Below, in pieces: positions 27,335 through 35,050 of a stretch of 35,050 bases of DNA (position 1 is its first letter; each line of letters begins with the position of its first letter). Source of the stretch: Deltaproteobacteria bacterium (GTDB lineage: Bacteria; Myxococcota_A; Polyangia; JAAYKL01); contig JAFGXQ010000066.1 in assembly GCA_016936575.1 (NCBI GenBank), forward strand, positions 1 through 35,050, in the 5' to 3' direction. The notes below the pieces were generated by a model, which worked only from the letters and a program-made list of their open reading frames with translations, did no database searches and was not told the origin of the DNA. A program made the translations under genes and the position numbers.

Positions 27335-28675
27335 TCACCAGTTCTGTTGCGTTTCCAGCGCATAGTTGTCGTCTACCATCGCCTTGCGCTGTCTTTTCCA
27401 TTTCGAAGGTGCAAGGTTCTTCTTGGCGGTGCGGTTTCCCTGTGCCTGCTTTTTCAGCCTGGCGGAGTTGTATTTTTTTCCGGCCGAATCCAGGTAGACA
27501 GCGTTCTGCTCCAATGCTCTTTCCGCTTCTCGGGTTTGCCCTTTGTCGCGAAGAGTGATGGCGGTTTTTTGCGCTTCCGCGGCAATCAGCTCAACACTGG
27601 CGACCATTACGTCGTCGTTTCGGTGTTCCTCCACGATATTCCAGTTGTCGGTGAATGATACATACACATTTTTACTCAACACGTCGGTGGAGTTGGCAAC
27701 CGTGTTGCTATAGGTGATATCGACCGAACCGATTTGGGTTTGTTCACCGGAAGCGCCGGGGGCGATTTGCACCTCAATGAGCATGAATTTTTCCTGATTG
27801 GCGTACAGCTGTGTGAGGGTGGAGGTAACGGTTCTGCCGTGAATGCGTGCGTTTCGCCCCAGAACCCGAATGGGAGTGATGCCTTTATTGAACTGAACTT
27901 TAAACCGTACGTTGCGCGCCACAATTGAAAGCAGGTCACCGAACTCGTAATTGAAAGTGGTGGCGAGGTCAGCGGCGTTTTCAACGAATGCGTGATTGCC
28001 GTCACTGTTGCCTGCCAGCGCCGCCATGAGGTCCTCGTTATAGCCGTCACCCAGTCCAATCGTAGTAACCGAAATGCCCTCCTTGGCGAGCGAATGGCCC
28101 AGCGAACCGAGTTCCGTCGGGCTGCTCGGTCCGACGTTGGCCAGCCCGTCCGAAACCAGAATGATGCGGTTGGCCCGATTGTCGGCGAGGAATTTGCGAA
28201 CCTGACGGGCGCCTTTGCTCACACCTGCGAACAGAGCGGTGGTACCGCTGGCGTAGAGATTGCGTATCGCCTGGTAAATGTGTTCTTTGTCATCCACTTT
28301 TGTTGCCGGAACGATGACCTCCACTACATGGCTGTATGCAACCACCGAGACGATGTCATCCGGCCCTAGTCGGTCGATAGCCATAATTGCCGCATCTTGG
28401 GCGCGCGCCATTTTTTCTCCGCTCATGGAGCCGGAACGGTCTATCACGATAGCCACATTCACCGGGGGTCTAACTGCTTCCTGAACCAGGGCGAACCCAG
28501 TGACGCCGACTTTTAAAAAGGCCGTCTGCGGACTGCGGTTGAGCACCACCGGTGTGCTCATTTCCACACTGAGCTGTGCCTTGGTGGCCGATGCCGGGTT
28601 GGGTTGAATAATGAGTACGGAAAGCAGCATCGCGAAAACAGCGATACCGGGAATGATTGGGCTGCACTTTTTCAT
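27335..28675 (-). CDS. Secreted von Willebrand factor A domain protein
   Basis: The 446-residue protein has a signal peptide (to about residue 32, after NPASA) and a VWA domain at about 70-250. The complete MIDAS is DRSGSMSGEK, with later VSDGLANVGP and TIGLGDGYNEDLM. The C-terminal part resembles other bacterial VWA proteins of the Ca-activated-channel-like (YfbK-type) group. GGAGG before ATG 28675 fixes the start over the ATG 18 codons upstream. The stop is 11 bp before the kinase start, so the exported VWA protein may feed the kinase sensor. That coupling is inferred from gene order only. Confidence 0.9.
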   Translation of the reverse strand: MKKCSPIIPGIAVFAMLLSVLIIQPNPASATKAQLSVEMSTPVVLNRSPQTAFLKVGVTGFALVQEAVRPPVNVAIVIDRSGSMSGEKMARAQDAAIMAIDRLGPDDIVSVVAYSHVVEVIVPATKVDDKEHIYQAIRNLYASGTTALFAGVSKGARQVRKFLADNRANRIILVSDGLANVGPSSPTELGSLGHSLAKEGISVTTIGLGDGYNEDLMAALAGNSDGNHAFVENAADLATTFNYEFGDLLSIVARNVRFKVQFNKGITPIRVLGRNARIHGRTVTSTLTQLYANQEKFMLIEVQIAPGASGEQTQIGSVDITYSNTVANSTDVLSKNVYVSFTDNWNIVEEHRNDDVMVASVELIAAEAQKTAITLRDKGQTREAERALEQNAVYLDSAGKKYNSARLKKQAQGNRTAKKNLAPSKWKRQRKAMVDDNYALETQQNW

Positions 28676-28799
28676 TTTCTTTTCCTCCGAGTGGGGCCGC
28701 ACGGCCGAGTTGATTGCTCTTCTGATCATACGAATGAGCCCCCGAAAAAGTGTTCGTGCGTTCGCAAAAAGTTTGTAAAAAGTTTGTAAAAGGTCGCCG

Positions 28800-30077
28800 T
28801 TAGTTATTCAACTCTGAATATACCACATTGCCGTCCACTATGGTAACGACGCTTTTTCCCGGCGCGAAAAAACCGGCGAACGGAGTGTTGATGCCTTTTG
28901 ATTTAAAAGTGCGTGGGTCGATTTCGTGCGGCATGTCGGGGTCGATAATGGTTATATCGGCTGGTACTCCGGGCTGCAATGTGCCTCCCGACAATCCAAA
29001 TACACGGGCCGGCGCGGTGCTCATTGCGTCAATCATCCGCATGGGGGTGAGAACGTTCTGTTTAACCAAATCAAGAAGAACGGGGACGGATATTTCAAGC
29101 CCCACCATGCCGAACGCGGCGGTGTCAATGGTGCCGGCTTTGTCGTCAAGCGTGTGGGGTGCGTGATCTGTTGCGATCACATCGATGGTGCCGTCAGCCA
29201 ACGCGTCGCGACAAGCCAGAACATGCTCGCCCGGACGCAGCGGCGGTGCCACTTTGGCGATGGTTCCCGCATCAAGAACGGTTTCATCGGTTAGGTGCAG
29301 ATGATGCGGTGTAACTTCTGCGGTTACGTTCACTCCCTGGGCTTTGGCTTCGCGCACAGCCTGAACGGCATTGGCTGATGAAATGTGACTGACGTGAATA
29401 TGACCGCCGGTTTTTTTTGCCAGTTCAATATCTCGCAATACCATTTTATCTTCAGAGGCGATGGGCTGCCCGGCCACATGGATTCGTTTTGACACTTCGC
29501 CTTCATGCATCGCCGCTTTTTTAGAGATGCTCGAATATTCGGAGTGTTGGCTGATGACGGCGTGCAATGAAGCGCTCAGTTGCATGGCCTGCTCCATCAC
29601 CGCATCGTCGCTGACGCCGTCTCCGTCATCGGTAAATACCGTCACTCCGGTTTGCTTCATGATGGTTTCAAAATTCACCAGTTCGGTTCCCTTGCGTCCT
29701 TTTGTGATCGCGCATGATTGAATGACACGCGTACTTCGAAGCGCACGTGCTTTGTCCATTACATATCTGATGGTATCCACATTGTCGGCGGTGGGATTGG
29801 TGTTGGGCATTGCCACCACCTGGGTGAATCCGCCGGCTGCTGCAGCCGCAACACCGGTCTCGATGGTTTCCTTGTGTTCGAATCCCGGCTCCCGCAAGTG
29901 CACATGAACGTCGATTAGCCCGGGGACCACCCATTTTCCGGCAGCGTCGATAGTCTGTTGCGGCGCGTTTTCGAGACGATCGACAATTGTTCCGTTTTCA
30001 ATGAATAGATCTCCGATTTTATCCGTCTGGGTGGACGGATCGATGACCCGTCCGTTTTTTATGAGTATGGCAGCCAT
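28800..30077 (-). CDS. pyrC: Dihydroorotase
   Basis: The 425-residue class I dihydroorotase catalyses the third step of pyrimidine synthesis. Metal ligands appear in DVHVHLREPGFEHKE, HISSANA and ATDHAPHTLDDK. PGVPADITIIDPD near the end is typical of amidohydrolases. It lies 36 bp downstream of rpe on the same strand, with AAGGAA before the ATG. No other pyrimidine genes are in view. Hydantoinase-like relatives are less likely given the DVHVHLREPG motif. Confidence 0.93.
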   Translation of the reverse strand: MAAILIKNGRVIDPSTQTDKIGDLFIENGTIVDRLENAPQQTIDAAGKWVVPGLIDVHVHLREPGFEHKETIETGVAAAAAGGFTQVVAMPNTNPTADNVDTIRYVMDKARALRSTRVIQSCAITKGRKGTELVNFETIMKQTGVTVFTDDGDGVSDDAVMEQAMQLSASLHAVISQHSEYSSISKKAAMHEGEVSKRIHVAGQPIASEDKMVLRDIELAKKTGGHIHVSHISSANAVQAVREAKAQGVNVTAEVTPHHLHLTDETVLDAGTIAKVAPPLRPGEHVLACRDALADGTIDVIATDHAPHTLDDKAGTIDTAAFGMVGLEISVPVLLDLVKQNVLTPMRMIDAMSTAPARVFGLSGGTLQPGVPADITIIDPDMPHEIDPRTFKSKGINTPFAGFFAPGKSVVTIVDGNVVYSELNN

Positions 30078-30113
30078 TGGCAGTTCCTTCCCTTATAAAG
30101 ACGTGATGAGTGC

Positions 30114-30767
30114 CTATTCGGCATTTCGGATGGCAGCGATTGCTGCGGCATAGTCCGGCGCTCCGTATACGGCGTTGCCGGCCACCAGTGAATTGGCCCC
30201 GGCACGCTTCACGAGCGATGCGGTTTCGGGCGCAATGCCGCCGTCCACCTGAAGATCAATGTCGTGGTCTGCGGCACTGATGAGTTTCTTTGTCTGCTCG
30301 ATTTTCGGCAATGTGGCAGGAATGAATGTTTGTCCGCCGAATCCGGGATTCACCGTCATAATCAGCACCATGTCGAGCAGATCGAGAACTGGTTCAATGC
30401 AGTGAACCGGTGTCGCCGGGTTGAAGGCCACACCGGCCTTTTTTCCGAGGGACTTGATGGTTTGCAGGGTGCGGTGCAGGTGAATGCACGCTTCTGCGTG
30501 AACCGTCAGAATGTCTGCGCCCGCATCGGCAAAAGCGGCTAGAAGGTGGTCGGGTTGCTCTATCATCAGATGCACGTCGAGCGGCAAATCTGTTGCGCGT
30601 CTTGCGGCTCGCACTACCAGCGGACCGATGGTGATGTTGGGTACGAAGCGGCCGTCCATCACGTCGACATGTATCCAGTCGGCACCCGCGTGGTCGACGG
30701 CTTTAATCTGTGCATCCAATTTGCCGAAATCGGCAGATAGAATAGACGGAGCGATAATGGTTTTCAT
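30114..30767 (-). CDS. rpe: Ribulose-phosphate 3-epimerase
   Basis: The 217-residue TIM-barrel enzyme interconverts ribulose 5-phosphate and xylulose 5-phosphate. The signatures [43 protein letters not shown] and QVDGGI include the metal-binding His/Asp residues. The length is normal. It lies between the RHH regulator gene (27-bp gap) and pyrC. Its pentose-phosphate role could support use of xylose, but the genes are not adjacent. Confidence 0.96.
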   Translation of the reverse strand: MKTIIAPSILSADFGKLDAQIKAVDHAGADWIHVDVMDGRFVPNITIGPLVVRAARRATDLPLDVHLMIEQPDHLLAAFADAGADILTVHAEACIHLHRTLQTIKSLGKKAGVAFNPATPVHCIEPVLDLLDMVLIMTVNPGFGGQTFIPATLPKIEQTKKLISAADHDIDLQVDGGIAPETASLVKRAGANSLVAGNAVYGAPDYAAAIAAIRNAE

Positions 30768-30794
30768 TGATGTTCCTATGGTAAACGCCTGGTT

Positions 30795-30986
30795 TCAGCG
30801 TTTGTCGTTGTTTGGAATCAGGGTAAGTTGCCCGGGCAGCACATTTTTATATTGATTAAGTACCGCGTCAATACCTTCGCGTATATAAACGGAGACGGGT
30901 ACTTTGGTGCGTTTGGACAATTCTTTTAGTCCGGTGTCCTGTTCCTCAGTAATATATATAGTTGTGGAGATTTTTTTTCTGCTCAT
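30795..30986 (-). CDS. Ribbon-helix-helix DNA-binding protein
   Basis: The 63-residue protein starts with a basic strand ISTTIYITEEQ followed by two helices (LKELSKRTKVPVSVYIREGIDAVLNQY), the MetJ/Arc fold. AGAGG lies seven bases before the ATG. No toxin gene sits next to it, so an antitoxin role is unsupported. It heads rpe-pyrC and may repress its own operon through the repeats at 30998-31033. Confidence 0.85.
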   Translation of the reverse strand: MSRKKISTTIYITEEQDTGLKELSKRTKVPVSVYIREGIDAVLNQYKNVLPGQLTLIPNNDKR

Positions 30987-30997
30987 TTACATACCTC

Positions 30998-31033
30998 TGT
31001 GACAATATGCCATATATTACCATATGTGACAAT
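30998..31033 (-). promoter_or_regulatory. Promoter with putative RHH operator repeats
   Basis: Direct repeats TGTGACAAT at 30998-31006 and 31025-31033 are 27 bp apart. On the minus strand the first supplies a TTGTCA -35 (31032-31027). After 17 bp comes CATATT (31009-31004) as -10, and the second repeat covers the -10 edge and start point. This layout fits autorepression. Confidence 0.5.
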
Positions 31034-31204
31034 GCGTTTTTGCGGGAACTCGTTTTATGGAAAAGCGTTTTATGTTCATATTTGCTCTTCACAATATTTA
31101 TTTTTAATCATATGGGATTTGTTGTTGTATGTGGTGCGGGCATTTTGTATTCTGGTAGAGGTGCAATTATCTGTTTTAGCTGTAAAACAAATAGGTGTCT
31201 CGAT

Positions 31205-31768
31205 ATGATAAAGAAAATGGAACAAGAGGCATGTGTTTCCGGTGGGGGAGGAAAGACAGATACGCTGAATTCAAATCTTCGGGAAATAAAGGCACAGATC
31301 GCCGAATACGGTTCAACGCTGGAGAAAATCGTTTCTGAATTGCAGACAGTCCCTGACGGACAAGCGATTGATGCGTTTCGGACCCAGGTGATGCATAAGC
31401 AGATGTACCTGGAGAATCTGATTGACGAAACCACCTGCGAGATAGATCTGCTCAAGCGAGATATGGCTTCAATTGCAGCGGATTTGCGCGAGGTGAAAGA
31501 TGTGCTGAAGAAAATGCAGCACGCAAACGGGGCCGACGAAATGGGTTTTGCGCGCCGTCATACGGAGCCGGTTCCGATTGTATCAGAGTCGTATATTGAT
31601 AATGCGGACAAACAGGCAATTGCTGCGATTCGTCGTCATCCGCTGTCTTCGATTCCGCCTCGTCAATTAAGCGAAAATGAGGCCATGAATTTTTTACGGG
31701 CAATTGATGAGATTGTGACTAAACGCCGCAACAGTGATTTGCCGATTCCCGCATCATCCACGAAATAA
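31205..31768 (+). CDS. Coiled-coil protein of unknown function
   Basis: The 187-residue protein has long amphipathic helices (about 18-115: LREIKAQIAEYGSTLEKIVSEL, then MYLENLIDE and IDLLKRDMASIAADLREVKDVLKKM), predicted as a coiled coil. A C-terminal segment PLSSIPPRQLSENEAMNFLRAIDEIV follows. No signal peptide and no family recognised. The open frame extends 81 codons further up, but that stretch is AT-rich, contains unrelated hydrophobic sequence and faces the divergent RHH promoter. ATG 31205, with AGGTG upstream, is therefore preferred; ATG 31217 is an alternative. Confidence 0.65.
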   Translation: MIKKMEQEACVSGGGGKTDTLNSNLREIKAQIAEYGSTLEKIVSELQTVPDGQAIDAFRTQVMHKQMYLENLIDETTCEIDLLKRDMASIAADLREVKDVLKKMQHANGADEMGFARRHTEPVPIVSESYIDNADKQAIAAIRRHPLSSIPPRQLSENEAMNFLRAIDEIVTKRRNSDLPIPASSTK

Positions 31769-31795
31769 TTCCAGTAAAGCAGTTGACAGTGAGTG

Positions 31796-31824
31796 AAAGG
31801 AAGTGTAGCTTCCTTTTCCCTTTT
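31796..31824 (+). terminator. Possible intrinsic terminator or leader hairpin
   Basis: AAAGGAAG-TGTAG-CTTCCTTT forms an 8-bp stem followed by TCCCTTTT. It sits after the coiled-coil gene and before a small basic gene. A TTGACA at 31783-31788 just before the hairpin could be the -35 box of the latter, although the matching -10 (TAGCTT, 31806-31811) is poor. Confidence 0.45.
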
Positions 31825-31860
31825 GGGAATAACCGACTTTAATAGAACACGGAGTCTGAT

Positions 31861-31971
31861 ATGTATATTTACAAAAAACGTCATAAAAAAAGCCAACGCA
31901 ACCGCTGTGCCCGAAAAAATGCGCGAGTCAAAGCGAGACTCCGCGCCCGTAGATCACGTGCCAACGGATAG
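31861..31971 (+). CDS. 36-residue very basic protein
   Basis: This reading frame, ATG to TAG, encodes MYIYKKRHKKSQRNRCARKN followed by ARVKARLRARRSRANG. About half the residues are Lys or Arg. GGAG six bases before the ATG supports translation. Size and charge recall small ribosome-associated proteins such as bS22/bTHX or the COX24/AURKAIP1-like group, but I cannot match it to any of these. Nucleic-acid or ribosome binding is inferred. It is convergent with the RNase J gene. Confidence 0.6.
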   Translation: MYIYKKRHKKSQRNRCARKNARVKARLRARRSRANG

Positions 31972-32001
31972 TACTTTTAAATTCAATAACCAGCACGTAG
32001 A

Positions 32002-32018
32002 CAACGGTGTTGCCGTTG
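32002..32018. other. Short hairpin between convergent genes
   Basis: CAACGG-TGTTG-CCGTTG forms a perfect 6-bp stem with a 5-base loop between the small basic gene and the RNase J gene. There is no T-run on either side, so terminator function is uncertain. Confidence 0.35.
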
Positions 32019-32098
32019 CACATTCCCCACCGCATTAACGTCTGACGCTTGCAGAATAATAAAATTTGTATTGAACCAGCTACCGTTGAGAATTGCGT

Positions 32099-33787
32099 TC
32101 ATGACTCGAGGTCAATGTAAATGCTGAAAATCGGATTTCGGCCGAATTGGTTGCGAAGGTATTTACGGATGGCAATTTTGATTTCTTTTTGAAGTAGTTC
32201 ATTCGTCATTTTCCGAACAGAAATTTGTTGAATGGTATCTTGAATAATCTGCTCCACAGAATGGAATAAACTTTCTTTTCCGGATTCAGGTACCACCCCT
32301 AATGTGTGCTGGCGAATTAAAATCGAAGGCGGGGACACTCGTTTGCATAAAGATGCCCATATGACGTAGGTGCCGTGATTGGATATACGGTGTCGCTCGC
32401 GCACCTGAGCTTCCGGGAGCGGACGATTGTTCTCGATAAAGATTTTGCCGTGCGCGATTTTTTCATCGATTGTCAGTATACCATCCGTGAGAGAAATCAC
32501 GTCACCGTTGGTGGCTGTGACAGTACTTGGTATTTGGGCTTCTTTGGCCAGGTTGGCGGTGGCCTGCAGATGTTCAAAAGTCCCGTGCGCCGGCAAGAGT
32601 GCACGTGGAGAAACCGCATTCATAGCGGCTAGTATTTCGTTTTTGGAACCATGGCCAGAAACGTGAATGCGCTGCCAGTTGTTCCGATGAAACACTTGTA
32701 CCTGCTGTTCCACCAGTCGGCTGATGGTACGAGATATTTGAAGTTCGTTGCCGGGAATGAATCGGCTCGACAGTATGACGGTATCCGTGGAGATCGGAGT
32801 GAACTGGCTGTGTTTCCCCGACGCGAATCTTCCCAGTGCGGATCTGCTTTCTCCTTGGGTGCCGGACAGTAGTACGATGAGTTCTGTATCGTTCAGGTGG
32901 TGTGCGCTTTGTTCGGGAATGAGCACCGGCGCGGTGGAGGGAATATCGCCGGTTTCTCGGGCAATCCGGTAATGATTCAGCACACTGCGTCCGCTCAGAG
33001 AAATATGTCTGCCCGTATGTTCCGCGATTTTGATTAGGTTGCGAATGCGTTCGATATTGGAGGAGAAAAGTGCGATGAACACACGACCGGGGGCATCGAC
33101 AATCAGTTCCTCAAGGTGTTCAATCAGGGTATCTTCATCACCTGCGTCTTCCTGCTCCAGACTGCCGGTGGAATCGGTAATCATCAGATCGACCGGTTGC
33201 AGTGCACGAAGCGTTGACAAAATGTCGGCATTGTCGGTGGGGTGCTTCACGTTTAGTTTGAAGTCACTGGTGTGGAAGATGCGATAACCTGAATGGTTAT
33301 TTTGCGCGGGAGTTTCAATCAGCAATGCAAAGTTGTCGACAGTGGAATGTGGCATGCGAATGGGTGTGATAATAAAATTATGGACATGAAACGGAAGAGC
33401 ATTTTCGATGACGTTGAATTGTATTTTGCGAAGACGAGGAAATTCCTGAAGTCGAGACTGGAGCAGGGCAACGGTATATGGACCTGCGAAGATGGGTATA
33501 CTCAGTTGTTCCAGTAGAAACGGAATCGCCGCGATGTGGTCTTCGTGGCCGTGAGTGGCGACGAGTCCGGCAATTTTATCGCGTTTTGACAACAAATATT
33601 CAAATGATGCATGAATGACGTCTACACCCAGACGGGGCTCACTCGGGAATTGAACGCCGCAGTCCACAATGAGCAGTTCATCATGGGTTTCGATGGCGAG
33701 ACAATTCATGCCGATTTCACCGAACCCCCCCAAGGGGACGATTCGTAGGGAATGCGCATTGTTGCTCATGGAGTGAACCATATGCAA
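32099..33787 (-). CDS. rnj: Ribonuclease J
   Basis: The 562-residue metallo-beta-lactamase/beta-CASP nuclease processes and degrades RNA with 5' exonuclease and endonuclease activity. It has PLGGFGEIGMN near the start, the metal site HGHEDH, and then HTSDFKLN. Beta-CASP motifs are SLSGRSV, LLSGTQGESRSAL and VSGHGSKNE, with LLPAHGTFEHL. The C-terminal domain is complete, ending NPIFSIYIDLES. The start is uncertain: ATG at 33787, 33781 and 33769 are all in frame, and none has a good ribosome-binding site. It is divergent from the YkgJ-type gene. Confidence 0.95.
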   Translation of the reverse strand: MHMVHSMSNNAHSLRIVPLGGFGEIGMNCLAIETHDELLIVDCGVQFPSEPRLGVDVIHASFEYLLSKRDKIAGLVATHGHEDHIAAIPFLLEQLSIPIFAGPYTVALLQSRLQEFPRLRKIQFNVIENALPFHVHNFIITPIRMPHSTVDNFALLIETPAQNNHSGYRIFHTSDFKLNVKHPTDNADILSTLRALQPVDLMITDSTGSLEQEDAGDEDTLIEHLEELIVDAPGRVFIALFSSNIERIRNLIKIAEHTGRHISLSGRSVLNHYRIARETGDIPSTAPVLIPEQSAHHLNDTELIVLLSGTQGESRSALGRFASGKHSQFTPISTDTVILSSRFIPGNELQISRTISRLVEQQVQVFHRNNWQRIHVSGHGSKNEILAAMNAVSPRALLPAHGTFEHLQATANLAKEAQIPSTVTATNGDVISLTDGILTIDEKIAHGKIFIENNRPLPEAQVRERHRISNHGTYVIWASLCKRVSPPSILIRQHTLGVVPESGKESLFHSVEQIIQDTIQQISVRKMTNELLQKEIKIAIRKYLRNQFGRNPIFSIYIDLES

Positions 33788-33830
33788 TTATGAGCATTTT
33801 GAATATATTTTTGTAACAAATGTTGGTGTG

Positions 33831-33859
33831 TTGAACCGGGCGAATTATGATGTTAGACT
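33831..33859 (+). promoter_or_regulatory. Possible sigma-70 promoter of the YkgJ-type gene
   Basis: TTGAAC (33831-33836), 17-bp spacer, TAGACT (33854-33859). The predicted leader is about 36 bases. Confidence 0.45.
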
Positions 33860-33901
33860 CTTTATGCTGGATTTACCCGGGGGCACAGAAACGAGTGAAA
33901 G

Positions 33902-34420
33902 ATGTTACAAGCTTATCTGCAGTTACGAGATCGAACAGATCGTTTTTTTGAATCGGTGGCTTCGCGATACAGCGATCAAATTGTGTGCAAGCCGGGGTGT
34001 GCCAAATGTTGCGAGGGCGGGTTGACAGTAGTCATTGTCGAAGCGGTGGCGCTTGGCATCGGGTTGGGATTGTCAAAAGAGCATGTACACATTCAAGCGG
34101 GACAGGAGCCTTTGTCAAATTCTGGGAAATGCGCTTTTCTGGATGAGCGGGGGCATTGTCTGGCATACGCATATCGGCCGCTTGTCTGTCGGACTCACGG
34201 CATGCCGTTGCTGCTTCCCGATGCAGAGGAAGTGTCTGTCTGTGATTTAAATTTCGCGGGAATCGCACCACACAGTTCAGCCGTGTTAAATACCGAAAAT
34301 TTGAATGCGGCATTGTTCGCGGCAAATTTGGTATATTGCCAGAAAGAGGGTCTGGATTCCCGTTCTCGGATCGCATTGGATCGGCTGGCGGAGTTGTCGG
34401 GCTTGTGGGTGCGAAAATAA
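33902..34420 (+). CDS. YkgJ-family cysteine-cluster protein
   Basis: The 172-residue protein has the YkgJ/UPF0153 arrangement: CKPGCAKCCEGG near residue 30, CAFLDERGHCLAYAYRPLVCRTHG near 80-100, and later Cys in VCDLNF. Eight or so conserved cysteines probably bind a metal or Fe-S cluster, but the family function is not settled. ATG 33902 is chosen because it starts just before the conserved region. The ribosome-binding site is weak (GAG). Confidence 0.88.
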   Translation: MLQAYLQLRDRTDRFFESVASRYSDQIVCKPGCAKCCEGGLTVVIVEAVALGIGLGLSKEHVHIQAGQEPLSNSGKCAFLDERGHCLAYAYRPLVCRTHGMPLLLPDAEEVSVCDLNFAGIAPHSSAVLNTENLNAALFAANLVYCQKEGLDSRSRIALDRLAELSGLWVRK

Positions 34421-34589
34421 TTTTTTGTAAAATTGCAGATGCACGACGAAAGTACTGAATTATTGGTTTCGCTGAACGTATAAATAAATAGATATTGGAA
34501 TTCCGGTTTTTCCTGGTAGTATCCAATACAGATATGCTATAAAACATCTCCCATTTGAGTTGGGGGTCACTAAGATAAGGAGTTTCCAA

Positions 34590-34814
34590 ATGAAACAATT
34601 GTTGTTTGTCACTGTAATCGCTACCATGTTCATCGGCGCGTTGGCCATGGGAGATGTGAAATTGAATAAATCCCATAAAGGAATGGATGTGGATGGGAAA
34701 AAAGTGAACTGTGTATATTGCCATAAAGACACAAACATTCCCAAAAAAGGTACCGATTATAAAAAGCATCAGTCTTCAGCAACCTGCTCCGGCTCGAAAT
34801 GCCATTCCAAATAG
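34590..34814 (+). CDS. Periplasmic diheme mini-cytochrome c
   Basis: The 74-residue precursor has a signal peptide (about 1-20). The mature part has two haem-c sites: C41-V-Y-C44-H45, and the wider C66-x4-C71-H72 spacing found in cytochrome c3-type proteins. H29 and H60 precede the two sites and could be the sixth ligands, giving bis-His coordination. AAGGAG seven bases before ATG 34590 sets the start. It probably shuttles electrons in anaerobic metabolism. The mature chain of about 54 residues is short for two haems. Confidence 0.85.
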   Translation: MKQLLFVTVIATMFIGALAMGDVKLNKSHKGMDVDGKKVNCVYCHKDTNIPKKGTDYKKHQSSATCSGSKCHSK

Positions 34815-34928
34815 AAATATTATTAAACCTGGTTACGATTTAAATGTTTGCAAGTTCTCAAAATTCCCGTTATTTTTTTTCTATTATTCATTCGATGGCA
34901 ATTTTTTTAAAAATAGTGCAATTTAGGG

Positions 34929-34957
34929 TTGACCGATTTTTACTCCTGGTGTAATTC
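34929..34957 (+). promoter_or_regulatory. Probable promoter of the tRNA gene
   Basis: TTGACC (34929-34934), 17-bp spacer, TAATTC (34952-34957), with the tRNA beginning 22 bp downstream. Confidence 0.6.
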
Positions 34958-34979
34958 CACCCTTACAAGATTTTTTTAT

Positions 34980-35050
34980 CGGGGCGTAGCGCAGCCTGGT
35001 AGCGCGCTTCGTTCGGGACGAAGAAGTCGGAGGTTCAAATCCTCTCGCCC
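34980..35050 (+). tRNA. tRNA-Pro (CGG), 3' end outside the window
   Basis: Acceptor CGGGGCG at the start pairs with the CGCCC that ends the window and, presumably, the next bases. The D arm is GCGC...GCGC. The anticodon stem CTTCG/CGAAG encloses the loop TTCGGGA with anticodon CGG, and the T arm is GGAGG-TTCAAAT-CCTCT. The anticodon reads CCG proline codons. Only the last acceptor bases and the CCA end are missing. Confidence 0.95.

Noticed and set aside
30962..31204. N-terminal extension of the coiled-coil protein from 30962
   Set aside because: It overlaps the RHH start and promoter region, lacks a ribosome-binding site, and its composition is unlike the rest of the protein.
34493..34528. 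Inverted repeat TATTGGA-N22-TCCAATA upstream of the cytochrome gene as operator
   Set aside because: The arms are short and the spacer long; nothing else supports a binding site, so it was left out of the features.
34032..34769. 245-codon minus-strand frame across the YkgJ and cytochrome genes
   Set aside because: It overlaps two real plus-strand genes with good motifs and shows no protein-like domains.

Overview
The window comes from a bacterial chromosome, most likely a free-living, nitrogen-fixing, largely anaerobic organism. Three things suggest this: a molybdenum nitrogenase cluster in the nifH-nifI1-nifI2-nifD-nifK order typical of anaerobes, a NifD with the long insertion found in that group, and a small c3-like cytochrome. 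Lipoproteins with long Asp/Ser/Thr linkers after the lipid cysteine, sigma-54 control and tandem PilZ domains point loosely to the former Deltaproteobacteria (Desulfobacterota/Myxococcota). This placement is inference, not proof.

Layout. 1-5.7 kb: the 3' part of a secreted HExxH metalloprotease gene, an overlapping SUMF1-fold lipoprotein, a 67-bp relic of a second copy of the metalloprotease gene, and an IS1182-like element whose transposase is frameshifted. 6.0-6.8 kb: a tandem PilZ protein. 6.8-19.8 kb, all on the minus strand: the nif region. In transcription order it reads nifA-GNAT, then nifE-nifN-nifB-nifV, then nifH-nifI1-nifI2-nifD-nifK-[2Fe-2S] ferredoxin. 20.0-24.8 kb: a Cys-rich Asp-repeat lipoprotein, a GH10 xylanase lipoprotein and a GPH-family sugar symporter. 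24.9-28.7 kb: an operon of secreted VWA protein, histidine kinase and OmpR-type regulator. 28.8-31.0 kb: RHH regulator-rpe-pyrC. 31.2-35.05 kb: a coiled-coil protein, a 36-residue basic protein, RNase J, a YkgJ-type cysteine-cluster protein, a diheme mini-cytochrome and a tRNA-Pro(CGG) cut by the window end.

How it works together. NifH, NifD and NifK are the nitrogenase. NifB (with a fused NifX-like domain), NifE and NifN build FeMo-cofactor, and NifV supplies homocitrate. NifI1/NifI2 are expected to switch the enzyme off when ammonium is plentiful, and the thioredoxin-like ferredoxin is a candidate electron carrier. Each of the three nif transcription units is preceded by a well-spaced sigma-54 promoter of the form TGGCAY-N5-NTGCT. 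None has the classical NifA enhancer TGT-N10-ACA. Instead all three share a 14-bp sequence, TACATTKYGGWANC, 66-111 bp upstream of the -24 element. This is the most interesting regulatory signal in the window: it may be the enhancer of this NifA lineage, and nifA itself lies behind one copy. The xylanase and symporter suggest use of plant polysaccharide as a carbon source for diazotrophic growth.
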